A stretch of 52,647 nucleotides of DNA from an uncultured Clostridia bacterium (GTDB taxonomy: Bacteria; Bacillota; Clostridia; Oscillospirales; Ruminococcaceae), in contig CALWNN010000051.1 of the NCBI GenBank assembly GCA_944382845.1, positions 1 through 52,647 on the forward strand, read 5' to 3'. The notes under the pieces were generated by a model that was not told the origin of the DNA, did not search any database, and saw nothing but the letters and a program-made list of their open reading frames with translations. The position numbers were made by a program, and so were the translations under genes. The first letter of the stretch is position 1. Every line of letters begins with the position of its first letter. Shown here one piece after another: positions 33,068 to 41,480 of this stretch.

Positions 33068-33937
33068 TTACTGGACAAGAGCTGTGATTTCCTCAACGGT
33101 AAGAGACGGATAAAGGGCACGGTTTACAGCCATGGAAATAAGCTGTGCGCTTCTTGCAATTACCGTATCTATAGAACGAGGAGTCACCATAAGCCTATTT
33201 AATTTATGAGCAGGAGCGTCCTGTTCAAAAATACTTTCCGCCACGGTCTCCATATCGATCACGGTAGGAACACCAAGCGCAATAACATTTGTACCGAGGT
33301 TCTTTGAATTAAGCTCCTTTCTTGCGTTTTCAACTCCGCTTCCCGGAGATATCCCCGTGTCGGTAAGCTGGATAGTTGAAGCAAGGTTCTGGGGATCAGA
33401 GCAGGCAAGAGCGTCAATAACTATCACCGAGGTAAAATGATGCCGGCTGCACATCGCCTTGACTATTTCAGACGCTTCAAAGCCGGTCTGTCCCATAACT
33501 CCGGTGGTTATCACAGAGGTTTCCGCAAGGTTTTGCGTGTCTACTCCCGGAGCAAGCTTTTTGATATGTCTGGTAGCGAATATCCCTTGTGCGGCGGCAG
33601 GTCCTAAGCTGTCCGGAGTTATAGACGAGTTTCCAAGCCCCACAACAAGAGTTTTTGACAGGTCGGGGGAAAGTCTTTTTATCTCTTCCGCCACAGCGTC
33701 AGCCCTTTCTTCAAAGTCGTCGGGATAGCTTTCAAGCCCTTTATCTGCGAATACGGTAACGTAATTCCCAACGGATTTCCCAAGACTTTCAGCGGTCTGC
33801 TCATTTTCAAGGGATATTCTTGAAATACATAATGACGATTTTTTAAAATAGCTTCTTGAAAGTCCCTCCAGAGGAGAGCCTTTTAATTTTTCCGCATGGC
33901 CGGCACATTCGTGGGCAAGATCGGTTCGCATGGACAT
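33068..33937 (-). CDS. gpr: Germination protease GPR
   Basis: An unusual aspartate-type endopeptidase that degrades small acid-soluble spore proteins during germination, made as a zymogen in the forespore. The 289-residue protein begins MSMRTDLAHE, resembling the N-terminal propeptide, and holds LVVGLGNSSITPDSLGP and ALGVPTVIDMETV, the blocks that carry the two catalytic aspartates. The C-terminal ITPRSID-type motif appears as VTPRSIDTVIARSAQLIS. Its presence indicates a genuine or recent endospore former. AAAGGAAG precedes the ATG. It is transcribed away from rpsT, as in many Firmicutes. Confidence 0.96.
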   Translation of the reverse strand: MSMRTDLAHECAGHAEKLKGSPLEGLSRSYFKKSSLCISRISLENEQTAESLGKSVGNYVTVFADKGLESYPDDFEERADAVAEEIKRLSPDLSKTLVVGLGNSSITPDSLGPAAAQGIFATRHIKKLAPGVDTQNLAETSVITTGVMGQTGFEASEIVKAMCSRHHFTSVIVIDALACSDPQNLASTIQLTDTGISPGSGVENARKELNSKNLGTNVIALGVPTVIDMETVAESIFEQDAPAHKLNRLMVTPRSIDTVIARSAQLISMAVNRALYPSLTVEEITALVQ

Positions 33938-34050
33938 AGATATCTTCCTTTCTGATTTTAATTGCTGTTTTCAACTGTAGTATTGACTTGGTATGTGAAA
34001 AATAAACAAATCCGGAGTGTAAAAATCTTAATTTTTTTTTCGCATACCCC

Positions 34051-34079
34051 TTGAAATTATTTTTAATATGTGTTATTAT
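34051..34079 (+). promoter_or_regulatory. Promoter of rpsT
   Basis: TTGAAA (34051-34056), 17-bp spacer, TATTAT (34074-34079). The start site would lie about 95 bp before the rpsT ATG, leaving an untranslated leader with no obvious hairpin. Confidence 0.75.
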
Positions 34080-34179
34080 AACTATTAAGGCTTGTTTAAT
34101 TTCGCAAATTGCACTTTCCTCTCAGTCGTGCAGTTGGCTTATGAAGATAAGCAAAAAATTCAAACGGGAGGTGTCTGTA

Positions 34180-34437
34180 ATGCCAAACATCAAATCTGCA
34201 AAGAAAAGAGTAAGAGTTATTGAAACAAAGACTCTCAGAAACAAGATGATCAAGTCAGATCTCAAGACTGCTATAAAGAAAGCTGAAACGGCTGCTGCTA
34301 ACAGCGACGAAAACCTCAACGAGGTTGTCAAGACTGCTATCAAGAAGGTTGACATGGCTTGTTCAAAGGGCGTTATGCACAAAAACAAGGCTGCAAGAAA
34401 GAAGTCACAGCTTGCTAAGCTTGCCAACAAAGCATAA
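34180..34437 (+). CDS. rpsT: Small ribosomal subunit protein bS20
   Basis: The ATG at 34180 has GGGAGG 8 nt upstream and gives the usual 85 residues. The sequence starts [15 protein letters not shown] and is rich in Lys and Ala with the conserved KTAIKKVD and [15 protein letters not shown] segments, characteristic of S20, which binds 16S rRNA near its 5' domain. The frame is open further upstream, but those residues do not belong to the family. The gene is monocistronic and followed by a terminator. Confidence 0.97.
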   Translation: MPNIKSAKKRVRVIETKTLRNKMIKSDLKTAIKKAETAAANSDENLNEVVKTAIKKVDMACSKGVMHKNKAARKKSQLAKLANKA

Positions 34438-34462
34438 TTTGAATTATTTTTAATCACAGCAA

Positions 34463-34504
34463 AGCCGATCAAGCTTGCTTAAAGTCGGCTGCCACATGGT
34501 TATA
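34463..34504 (+). repeat. Possible degenerate copy of modular hairpin repeat
   Basis: AGCCGA/TCGGCT arms enclose a small AAGC/GCTT hairpin and are followed by CCACATGGTTATA, which resembles the family right end CGACTTGGTTATA. The match is short and may be coincidence. Confidence 0.35.
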
Positions 34505-34513
34505 TTTGATTCT

Positions 34514-34545
34514 AAAGCGTATCTTGACCCGGATACGCTTTTTTA
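34514..34545 (+). terminator. Terminator of rpsT
   Basis: AAAGCGTATC and GATACGCTTT (10 bp, 8-nt loop) followed by TTTATTTT. It lies 77 nt after the rpsT stop. Confidence 0.9.
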
Positions 34546-34576
34546 TTTTGCCGTCATTCGCGGAAAGGCAATACTA

Positions 34577-34605
34577 TTGACAATTGTGAAAAGATTGTGT
34601 AAAAT
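34577..34605 (+). promoter_or_regulatory. Promoter of GH25 lysozyme gene
   Basis: TTGACA (34577-34582), 17-bp spacer, TAAAAT (34600-34605), about 64 bp before the chosen start codon. Confidence 0.8.
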
Positions 34606-34668
34606 ATTTATTATGGGAAATTATTCGCAAAAACAATAAGTGAAATGCGAAAAGGAAGGGTAATAAAA

Positions 34669-37600
34669 ATGAAAGGTAAAATCTTATTGAAAGCAGCTGC
34701 TGCGGCAATCGCTTTGTTTGCAGGCTTTTCAGCCGCATTTTACGCAAACGGCATAACAGCTTCGGCAGACAATACCGAAAGCGGCATTGAATATGTTCTT
34801 AGCAGCAGCATCGATGAAGAAAATGAGGACGGACAGCGCCCTGTGCAGTCTGTTTTACAAGCGCAAACAAGTCCTCTTTTGTACGCAGCGGCAGTGAATA
34901 TCCAGTCGGGAAAATCTTTTTTCGGCATATCTGTACCTGTACATAACGCAATGTTTGCCGCCTATGATAAGTACATCGGTATCGACGTTTCAAAGTGGAA
35001 CGGCGACATAGACTGGAAAAAAGTAAAGGCTGCCGGTATCGAACACGCTATTATAAGGGTGGGCTACAGAGGCTACGGAAGCGCCGGCACTCTTGTTCTT
35101 GACGATAAGTTCAAAAAAAACATCAAGGAAGCTATCGCAAATGATATCAAAGTAGGAGTTTACTTTTTTACTCAGGCGATAAATACTGCCGAAGCCATCG
35201 AAGAAGCAAAATTTGCAATTGAACAAATAAAGAACTATAACATTACACTTCCTGTAATTATAGATATAGAAGAAGCTATAGGCTCTGACGGAAAGGAGAC
35301 CGGAAGAGTTTACGACGCAAAGCTCACAAAAACCCAGTATACAAATATCTGCTCCGCTTTCTGCGATACGGTGGAGGCTGCCGGATATGAACCTATGGTT
35401 TACGCAAATTCCAACTGGCTCAACAACAAGCTCAACGCCTCAAAGCTTGAAAGCAACTACGGCATATGGCTTGCAAATTATACAAACGAAACCTCATACG
35501 CAGGATTGTATCAGCTCTGGCAATATTCATCAAGGGGCAAAGTAAGCGGTATTACTACAAATACAGACCTGAACATATTTTATATGATTCCTCCCCAAAC
35601 GCCGAAGAACCTAAACGCGTCGGTGGCAAAAGACAAAACCGTTACAGTTTCATGGGATAAGGCTCCGGGGGCGGAAGGCTACGTTATATACTCCGCTCTG
35701 ATAACGGACGGTCAGCTTGTCTACACCACCCTCGGAGAAACTTCCAAGACGTCATACAAAGCTCCTGCCGGGTCGGGTGATATTTTCGCCGTGGCTTCCT
35801 ATAAAACGGAGTCGGGAAAAAAGATATACAGCGAGATATCGCAGGAGGTATATGTTAATTCGGACAACGCCTCTCCCACAGGACTTTCAGTTTCAAAATA
35901 CACTTCGTCCTCCCTTGCTCTTACATGGGACGAATACCCTGAAGCAACAAGCTACGGAGTCTACATAAGAGAAAAAGAAGACGGCGCGTTTACTCTTACA
36001 GCAGAAACCGAAACAAATTCCGTTACTCTGAAAAATCTTAAATCCGCAACGGAATACGATATCAAGGTATGCGCATATCTTTCGGAAAGCCAGACTCCCT
36101 TTACCCAGACCTTCGGAGCGGCTACCTCTCCCGCAGTTCCTCAGAATGTAGAGGTAAGTTCTGTTAAGGCAAATGCAGTTACTGTAAGCTGGGACGCTGT
36201 TGAGGGAGCTGAAAGGTACCTTGTCTATATGCTTGGACGAGACCCGGAGCAATACAGACTTGTAATGAGAACAAATAAAAATTCAGTTGAAATAACAGGA
36301 CTCGACAGTGCCAAAACCTACTATTTCAAGATAAGATCCGTCGTTGACGCAGACTCCATGACCTCTTACAGTTCCCCGAGCAAGGCGGCTGAGACCTGCA
36401 CAAAACCCGCAAAGGTAAGTTCTGTTTCATCCTCCGTGTCCACAAATTCTGTAACCCTCAAATGGGAAAAGACCGGAGAAAACGTTACATATCGCATATA
36501 CAAGTACAATTTTAAAACATCAGAATACGAAAGGATAGCTGAGACGAAATCTCTGAGCTATACTGTGAAAAATCTTTCTCAGTTCACAAAATATAACTTT
36601 GCAGTTAATTCCGTGAATAAGAACAAGGTGACAGGCGGCTATGCGTCAACCGGAAACGTGTATACAACTGTTGCAAAGACCACGGGCTTAAAGACATCGG
36701 CAAAATCCACCTCCGTAACTTTAAGTTGGAACAAGGTAAGCGGTGCATCAGGATACACGGTATATACGCTGAGTTCTGACGGAAGCTGCAAAAGCTACAA
36801 GACTGTAAAAACAAATTCTATAACAATAAGTTCGGTGCCTCATGGCAAAAGCTACACCTTCAAGGTAAGGGCTTACAAGGTTATCGACGGGGCGAACAGG
36901 TACGGAGCTTACTCTGATCCTGCTTATATCGCAACGACTCCTCAGACGGTCAAAAAGGTAACCTTTGACCACACAAAAGCTAAAGAAAAAACTGTTACAA
37001 TAAGTTGGAGCAAGGTACCATATGCCACGGGATATTATATTTACCGCTATGACTCTTCCTCAAAGAGCTATAAGAGCATTGCAAAGGCAACAGGATCGTC
37101 TGCCACTATTACCCTTGATCCCGGAAAGGACTACACTCTTAAAGTGAGAGCCTATACCTCGGTAGGAGGAAAGAATTATTACGGCGGATACTCCCCTGCG
37201 GTCAACACCTTTACAAGGTGCGCCGCTCCCACGAATATTTCCATAGGAGCAAACACCACCTCTTCCGTTACCCTTAAATGGAGCAAGCAAACAGGAGCAA
37301 GAGGATATGCGATATACCGCTACAATTCCTCCAAAAAGACATATACATACATAGGTAAGACAACTTCCACAAGCTATAAGATATCGGGACTTTCAGCAGG
37401 CTCCACATATCAATACGCAATAAAGGCATACAGGGCATGGAGCAATGCTCTGTGGTACAGCGGTTATTCCAAAGTATGCTCCGTCTGCACTACTCCACAG
37501 AAGCCCACAGGCTTGAAATATTCCACATCTACCGACAGTACCGTAACCCTTTCATGGACAAAGGTATCGGGAGCAAGCGGATACAGAATATACAGCTACG

Positions 37601-38061
37601 ACAGTTCCAGAAAAAAGTACACATATCTTGCCGACGTTAAGGGAACAAGCGCTACGGTCACAGGTCTTTCCACAAACAAGGAATATAAATTTGCAGTCAG
37701 AGCATACAAGACATGTAATTCAAATAAGTATTATTCCTCATATTCGTCTACTGTAAAAGGAAAGACTGCTCCTGCCGCTCCCAAATCGGTCAAGGCTTCA
37801 TCGATAACCGAAAATTCCGTTACAATCACATGGAGCAAATCCTCGGGAGCTTCCGGGTACCGCATATACAAATACGATTATACGGCTAAAAAATACGTTG
37901 TAATGGGGGAAATCACATCTCTCACCTATACATTTAAAAACCTTGATCCCGGAGAGAAATGCACATTCGCCGTAAAGCCCTTTGTAAAATACAACGGAAA
38001 GAATTGGTACTCCTCAAAGTACAACAAGGTCACCTGCGTCACCCTTACGCCGCTGAAGTAA
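34669..38061 (+). CDS. Secreted GH25 lysozyme with nine fibronectin type III repeats
   Basis: The ATG at 34669 has AAGGAAGGG 8 nt upstream; the product has 1130 residues. A signal peptide (KILLKAAAAAIALFAGFSAAF, cleavage probably near TASA-D) is followed by a GH25 muramidase domain from about residue 103 (IGIDVSKWNGDIDW with catalytic-site Asp106; LPVIIDIEEA with the DxE pair; WQYSS near the end). From about residue 318 nine fibronectin type III repeats of about 90 residues run to the C terminus, each with a VTLSW/VTVSW strand and a GYRIY-like strand. There is no LPxTG or S-layer anchor. It probably cleaves peptidoglycan outside the cell; the repeats would bind wall, partner proteins or polysaccharide. 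Confidence 0.93.
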   Translation: MKGKILLKAAAAAIALFAGFSAAFYANGITASADNTESGIEYVLSSSIDEENEDGQRPVQSVLQAQTSPLLYAAAVNIQSGKSFFGISVPVHNAMFAAYDKYIGIDVSKWNGDIDWKKVKAAGIEHAIIRVGYRGYGSAGTLVLDDKFKKNIKEAIANDIKVGVYFFTQAINTAEAIEEAKFAIEQIKNYNITLPVIIDIEEAIGSDGKETGRVYDAKLTKTQYTNICSAFCDTVEAAGYEPMVYANSNWLNNKLNASKLESNYGIWLANYTNETSYAGLYQLWQYSSRGKVSGITTNTDLNIFYMIPPQTPKNLNASVAKDKTVTVSWDKAPGAEGYVIYSALITDGQLVYTTLGETSKTSYKAPAGSGDIFAVASYKTESGKKIYSEISQEVYVNSDNASPTGLSVSKYTSSSLALTWDEYPEATSYGVYIREKEDGAFTLTAETETNSVTLKNLKSATEYDIKVCAYLSESQTPFTQTFGAATSPAVPQNVEVSSVKANAVTVSWDAVEGAERYLVYMLGRDPEQYRLVMRTNKNSVEITGLDSAKTYYFKIRSVVDADSMTSYSSPSKAAETCTKPAKVSSVSSSVSTNSVTLKWEKTGENVTYRIYKYNFKTSEYERIAETKSLSYTVKNLSQFTKYNFAVNSVNKNKVTGGYASTGNVYTTVAKTTGLKTSAKSTSVTLSWNKVSGASGYTVYTLSSDGSCKSYKTVKTNSITISSVPHGKSYTFKVRAYKVIDGANRYGAYSDPAYIATTPQTVKKVTFDHTKAKEKTVTISWSKVPYATGYYIYRYDSSSKSYKSIAKATGSSATITLDPGKDYTLKVRAYTSVGGKNYYGGYSPAVNTFTRCAAPTNISIGANTTSSVTLKWSKQTGARGYAIYRYNSSKKTYTYIGKTTSTSYKISGLSAGSTYQYAIKAYRAWSNALWYSGYSKVCSVCTTPQKPTGLKYSTSTDSTVTLSWTKVSGASGYRIYSYDSSRKKYTYLADVKGTSATVTGLSTNKEYKFAVRAYKTCNSNKYYSSYSSTVKGKTAPAAPKSVKASSITENSVTITWSKSSGASGYRIYKYDYTAKKYVVMGEITSLTYTFKNLDPGEKCTFAVKPFVKYNGKNWYSSKYNKVTCVTLTPLK

Positions 38062-38110
38062 CCAATAACTGACATAATCGATACCACAGTTAAGAATTAA
38101 ATAAAAAAGC

Positions 38111-38152
38111 AAAAGCCGCTTGGAGGAAAAAATCCCTCATGGCGGCTTTTTG
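38111..38152. terminator. Bidirectional terminator after lysozyme gene
   Basis: AAAAGCCGC/GCGGCTTTT (9 bp) with an inner GAGG/CCTC stem. TTTTTG follows on the plus strand and TTTTGCTTTTTTATTT on the minus strand, so it can serve the lysozyme gene and the convergent zinc-ribbon gene. Confidence 0.87.
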
Positions 38153-38177
38153 TATTATGTTTATTATCCCGCATTGT

Positions 38178-38594
38178 TCAGACGTTTACATCACTTAACA
38201 TTCTTGAAACAGAAACGGCAGTATAGCAACTTTCTTCGGTTTTTTCCTTTGGGAATATCCAGTCTGTGAAAAGCATTACAGCGTCAAAGGCAAGAATCAG
38301 AATTATAAGTATTATAAGTATAACAGGAACAAGCTTCGAAGGGTTTTTCCCCGGCTTTGCGTTCATTTCAGCGGGCGTGGGAATAGGAGATTTCTGCTGT
38401 TCGGGAGGAACTACAGCAGGTGTGGGAGAAGGTGCAGGCCCAGACTCCGGAGCTTGCGTAACCGTCTGCTCAGGCTCCGGTTTTGCCTCAGACTTTTTAT
38501 TATCCTCAACTCTTACAACAGCCGTTCCGCATTTGTTGCAGAATTTTGCGGTGTCGGAAAGCTGCGCTCCGCAGTTTCGGCAGAATATTGACAT
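38178..38594 (-). CDS. Zinc-ribbon, proline-rich single-pass membrane protein
   Basis: The start at 38594 begins MSIFCRNCGAQL, giving 138 residues. An N-terminal zinc ribbon (CRNCGAQ ... CNKCG) is followed by a Pro/Glu-rich disordered linker (residues 35-90) and one membrane helix (LVPVILIILIILILAFDAVML). Only about 25 residues remain on the far side. The gene's upstream neighbour encodes a lipoprotein with the domain that the next paralogue (39261-39995) carries after its membrane helix, so this pair looks like a split version. Function unknown. Confidence 0.78.
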   Translation of the reverse strand: MSIFCRNCGAQLSDTAKFCNKCGTAVVRVEDNKKSEAKPEPEQTVTQAPESGPAPSPTPAVVPPEQQKSPIPTPAEMNAKPGKNPSKLVPVILIILIILILAFDAVMLFTDWIFPKEKTEESCYTAVSVSRMLSDVNV

Positions 38595-38616
38595 GATATC
38601 AATCCCTTTCGTATCG

Positions 38617-39126
38617 TTATTTCTTTTGTGTAAAATTGAAATGTCCATCTACAGGACCGCAAATGTACCAGCCCTGATCTATTTTCCCGACATAAATTGT
38701 TTTTTCACAGGTATAGACTTCTTTTATATTAATGGCGGTAAAGGTCACATCGAGCTTATATGCCTTTTTTATTGAAACACCGTTTTTGACTTGCTCTTCA
38801 AGATCCTCAAGTTCCTCATCGTCAAGCTGATCCCTGTCGCTCACCTTATAAGAAAATGAAAAAGCTTCTCCGACAATTTCTTTCAGGCTGTTATATATAT
38901 CTTCGGCAACAGTCACGTCTTGGTTTTCCTTAAAATAGCTGTCTGCGCTTGTGGGGGCAAAGCATCGCACATAAGAATTATTATCTTTGTTCTTAACTGC
39001 CAAAACAAGAGTTTCAAGGGGCTTTTCGTATTCATAAGAGGACTCTTCTACGCTGTTGCAGGCGCAAAAGAAGACACAAGCAAGTGCAAGCATCATGATC
39101 GATCCCACACGCAGCATCTTTTTCAC
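38617..39126 (-). CDS. Putative lipoprotein related to zinc-ribbon protein C-terminal domain
   Basis: A 169-residue protein with a lipoprotein-like signal peptide (MKKMLRVGSIMMLALACVFF then CAC, lipidated Cys near residue 23). The mature part (YVRCFAPTSADSYF, FSYKVSDRDQL, VGKIDQGWYICG) aligns by eye with the extracellular domain of the protein at 39261-39995 (FSYKVVDKEEL, VDGNWAIQNF). The last strand resembles NTF2-like DUF4878/DUF5105 lipoproteins. It lies 22 nt before the zinc-ribbon gene and is probably co-transcribed with it. Confidence 0.75.
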   Translation of the reverse strand: MKKMLRVGSIMMLALACVFFCACNSVEESSYEYEKPLETLVLAVKNKDNNSYVRCFAPTSADSYFKENQDVTVAEDIYNSLKEIVGEAFSFSYKVSDRDQLDDEELEDLEEQVKNGVSIKKAYKLDVTFTAINIKEVYTCEKTIYVGKIDQGWYICGPVDGHFNFTQKK

Positions 39127-39203
39127 GTCTCATTCCCCCATTCTTTAATCTTCCCACAAGTATATGATACCTTTGATTTGACATTTTGTCAAGAAAAATT
39201 TAA

Positions 39204-39235
39204 AACGGAGCCTACGCGTCAGAGAAGGCTCCGTT
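39204..39235 (-). terminator. Terminator of zinc-ribbon gene at 39261
   Basis: On the minus strand AACGGAGCC/GGCTCCGTT arms (9 bp, 14-nt loop) are followed by TTAAATTTTTC. It separates the 39261-39995 gene from the lipoprotein gene downstream. Confidence 0.82.
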
Positions 39236-39260
39236 CATTCTTTATTTTTGATAATCCGGT

Positions 39261-39995
39261 TTAATAATCGTCAAGCTCAAAGTTTTGGATAGCCCAGTTG
39301 CCGTCAACCTTGATGATAATGAAGGTAGCGTCAAGATCCTCTTCCTTGTCGTCCTTGCCCTTGATGGTATACTCAACATCAACCTCATAACCCTTGGAAA
39401 CATCGATCTTTTCGTCGTAAATTTCCTCAGCGGAGTCCTCGATGTCGTTTATATCACGGTTTTTAAGTTCTTCCTTGTCAACCACCTTGTAGGAGAACTT
39501 AACATCTTTTCCAAAGTCGTCCTCAAGCACATCAAGCATTTCTTCAAGATAATTTTCGTAATACTCTTCAATACTGTCAACATCTTCGCCGTAATAGCCG
39601 TCCTTGATATTATCTTCCATAGACTCTGTTATATATTCGGGTACGGTGGAAATAAACGCCTCGGCATCAGTCTTCTGAATGCCCTTGAAGAAGTTATCAA
39701 TAGGCTTTTTATATCCGCTTGTCGCAATTGAAATTATAATTGCAATAATGATGATAGCCGCAACTGCAATAACAGCGATTCCTACAATCTTATTGAAATT
39801 CGGGTTTTTCTGGAATTCCTTGATAGACTCCATATTAGCGTTTTCCTTGAACTTTTCAAGGATTGTTTTCTCCCCGCCGTCAGAAGCAGGAGCAGCCTGC
39901 GAAGGAGCTGCATTATCGAATTTAGCGCCGCATTTTGTGCAGAATACAGTTGAGTCGTCACACTGTGCGCCGCATTTTGTACAGAACTTTGCCAT
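39261..39995 (-). CDS. Zinc-ribbon membrane protein with extracellular domain
   Basis: The start at 39995 has GGGAGG 7 nt upstream; the product has 244 residues. A zinc ribbon (FCTKCGAQ ... FCTKCGAKF) begins the protein, followed by a polar segment (residues 25-65) and one membrane helix (IVGIAVIAVAAIIIIAIIISIA). An acidic extracellular domain follows, ending in IKVDGNWAIQNFELDDY, the strand typical of NTF2-like DUF4878/DUF5105 proteins. It resembles a fused form of the two downstream genes. A sigma-A promoter lies at 40055-40083. The function is unknown; zinc-ribbon membrane proteins of this layout are frequent in Clostridia. Confidence 0.82.
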   Translation of the reverse strand: MAKFCTKCGAQCDDSTVFCTKCGAKFDNAAPSQAAPASDGGEKTILEKFKENANMESIKEFQKNPNFNKIVGIAVIAVAAIIIIAIIISIATSGYKKPIDNFFKGIQKTDAEAFISTVPEYITESMEDNIKDGYYGEDVDSIEEYYENYLEEMLDVLEDDFGKDVKFSYKVVDKEELKNRDINDIEDSAEEIYDEKIDVSKGYEVDVEYTIKGKDDKEEDLDATFIIIKVDGNWAIQNFELDDY

Positions 39996-40054
39996 ACATT
40001 TTCCTCCCATATAATTTCGTTATCATAACGTTTAATAATATTACCGATAAATAA

Positions 40055-40083
40055 ATCATAACTTAAATTTTATGTTTTGTCAA
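40055..40083 (-). promoter_or_regulatory. Promoter of zinc-ribbon membrane protein gene
   Basis: Minus strand: TTGACA (40083-40078), 17-bp spacer, TATGAT (40060-40055). The rest of the 279-bp gap 39996-40274 shows only a small GCGGC/GCCGC hairpin near 40215 and no gene. Confidence 0.78.
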
Positions 40084-40274
40084 TAGATTTTGTAAATTTT
40101 CACGGTAAACGTCCAATTTTTCAGCAGTTTTATGATTTTAGGTCTTAAAAACCAACCTTTATTATTACAAACGCTGAACCAAAAGTCCATCTCTTACCGT
40201 CACAGTCGTCAAAGGCGGCACAAGCCGCATAATCAGGGACTTATCCGAATAGCGTAAACCCTTTTAGCCTTTGC

Positions 40275-41441
40275 TTAGTGTATACTTCTTTTTATTATCT
40301 CAATGCACATTCTGCCGTTGTGGTATGGGCACTTCCATGGACCTACCTCTTCCTTGTAATCGTGAGGTACGCCTTCAAAGGAAACCTCAGAGTACCATTC
40401 ACCGCCCGGGCGCTTGTCAATAATATTTTCCTTTATGTAGTTCCATACCTTGTTTGCGGCAACGGCAAACTCAGGGTCGCCGCTCTTTTCGTAAGCATTT
40501 GTAAAGCCGACTACCGTTTCGGCTTCTACCCACCATACGCGCTTTTTGTCAACTACTCCGTTATCGCTTTCGTTGTTAAGCGCTCCGTTTTCAAGGGCAG
40601 TGTTCAATATATTCCTTGATATTTTAAGGTCCATTTCCTTGAACTTTTCAATAAGCTCCTTGTCCTCTAAAGTTTCGCAGGCAAGGTCCATAAGCCATGT
40701 GGCTTCAATGTCGTGTCCGTAGGAATGAACGTTACCGATTTCTTTTAACTCTGTGTCAAAGAACACCCTCAGACCATTTGTTTCGGGATTGTAAACAATG
40801 TCTGACATCTGCGAAAGCAGAAATTTAAGACGCTGTGCAACTCTTGCGCTGCCGTTTGCCTTGTAAAGCTCGGTGTAGGCTTCTATAAGGTGCAAAATAG
40901 CGTTCATCGTCTTGTCGGCATGAAGCCCGTTTTCCGAAAGGGCGTCGTTGGCAACAAGTTGCCAGTCCCTTGAAAAGGCTTCTCTGTAGCCGTACTTGTC
41001 AAGAGTTTTTGTTTCTATATCCTCAAACAACTTCTCGGCAAGCCCCAGCGCTTCTTCGTTATTTGTTGCAATATAATAAGATGAAAGAGCATAGATCGCA
41101 AAAGCAATGTTATAAGTATGCTTCATGTCGTCAACAACATTTCCCTTGCAGTCCACCATCCAGTAAACTCCGCCCATTTCATAGTCAATGCAGTGCTTTT
41201 TAATAAAATGGTATGCGTGTTTCGCAAGCCTCAGACACTCATGATCTTCAAGGAGCATTGCGCACTGTGAAAAGAACCATAAAATTCTCGAGTGGAGTAT
41301 AACCCCCTTGTCAGCTTCCTTATTCAAGTTGAGGTCATAGTCCATATAGCCGTAAAAACCGCCGTTTTCCTTGTCCTCAAGAGCGCTCCAGAACGGGATT
41401 ATGTGGCCGGTAAGTTCGTCTTTGCATTCATTGATAAACAT
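40275..41441 (-). CDS. ce: Cellobiose 2-epimerase
   Basis: Epimerizes the reducing-end glucose of cellobiose (and other beta-1,4 disaccharides) to mannose, giving 4-O-beta-glucosyl-mannose for phosphorolysis in beta-mannan use. The start at 41441 gives 388 residues, matching the Ruminococcus albus enzyme in length. It is an (alpha/alpha)6 barrel of the AGE family; visible motifs are ENGGFYGYMDYDLN, SRILWFFSQCAML, SYGHDIEATWLMD, RVWWVEAETVVGF and GEWYSEVSFEGVPHD. It is last in a probable secA-DUF1015-epimerase unit. No mannan phosphorylase or hydrolase is adjacent, so its link to secA is positional only. Confidence 0.92.
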   Translation of the reverse strand: MFINECKDELTGHIIPFWSALEDKENGGFYGYMDYDLNLNKEADKGVILHSRILWFFSQCAMLLEDHECLRLAKHAYHFIKKHCIDYEMGGVYWMVDCKGNVVDDMKHTYNIAFAIYALSSYYIATNNEEALGLAEKLFEDIETKTLDKYGYREAFSRDWQLVANDALSENGLHADKTMNAILHLIEAYTELYKANGSARVAQRLKFLLSQMSDIVYNPETNGLRVFFDTELKEIGNVHSYGHDIEATWLMDLACETLEDKELIEKFKEMDLKISRNILNTALENGALNNESDNGVVDKKRVWWVEAETVVGFTNAYEKSGDPEFAVAANKVWNYIKENIIDKRPGGEWYSEVSFEGVPHDYKEEVGPWKCPYHNGRMCIEIIKRSIH

Positions 41442-41480
41442 TTTACATATACCCCCATTTATTAATTTATAAATCAAATA

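Noticed and set aside
40084-40274. Small RNA or gene in the gap before the epimerase gene
   Set aside because: Only a 5-bp hairpin was found, with no promoter, terminator or convincing reading frame.
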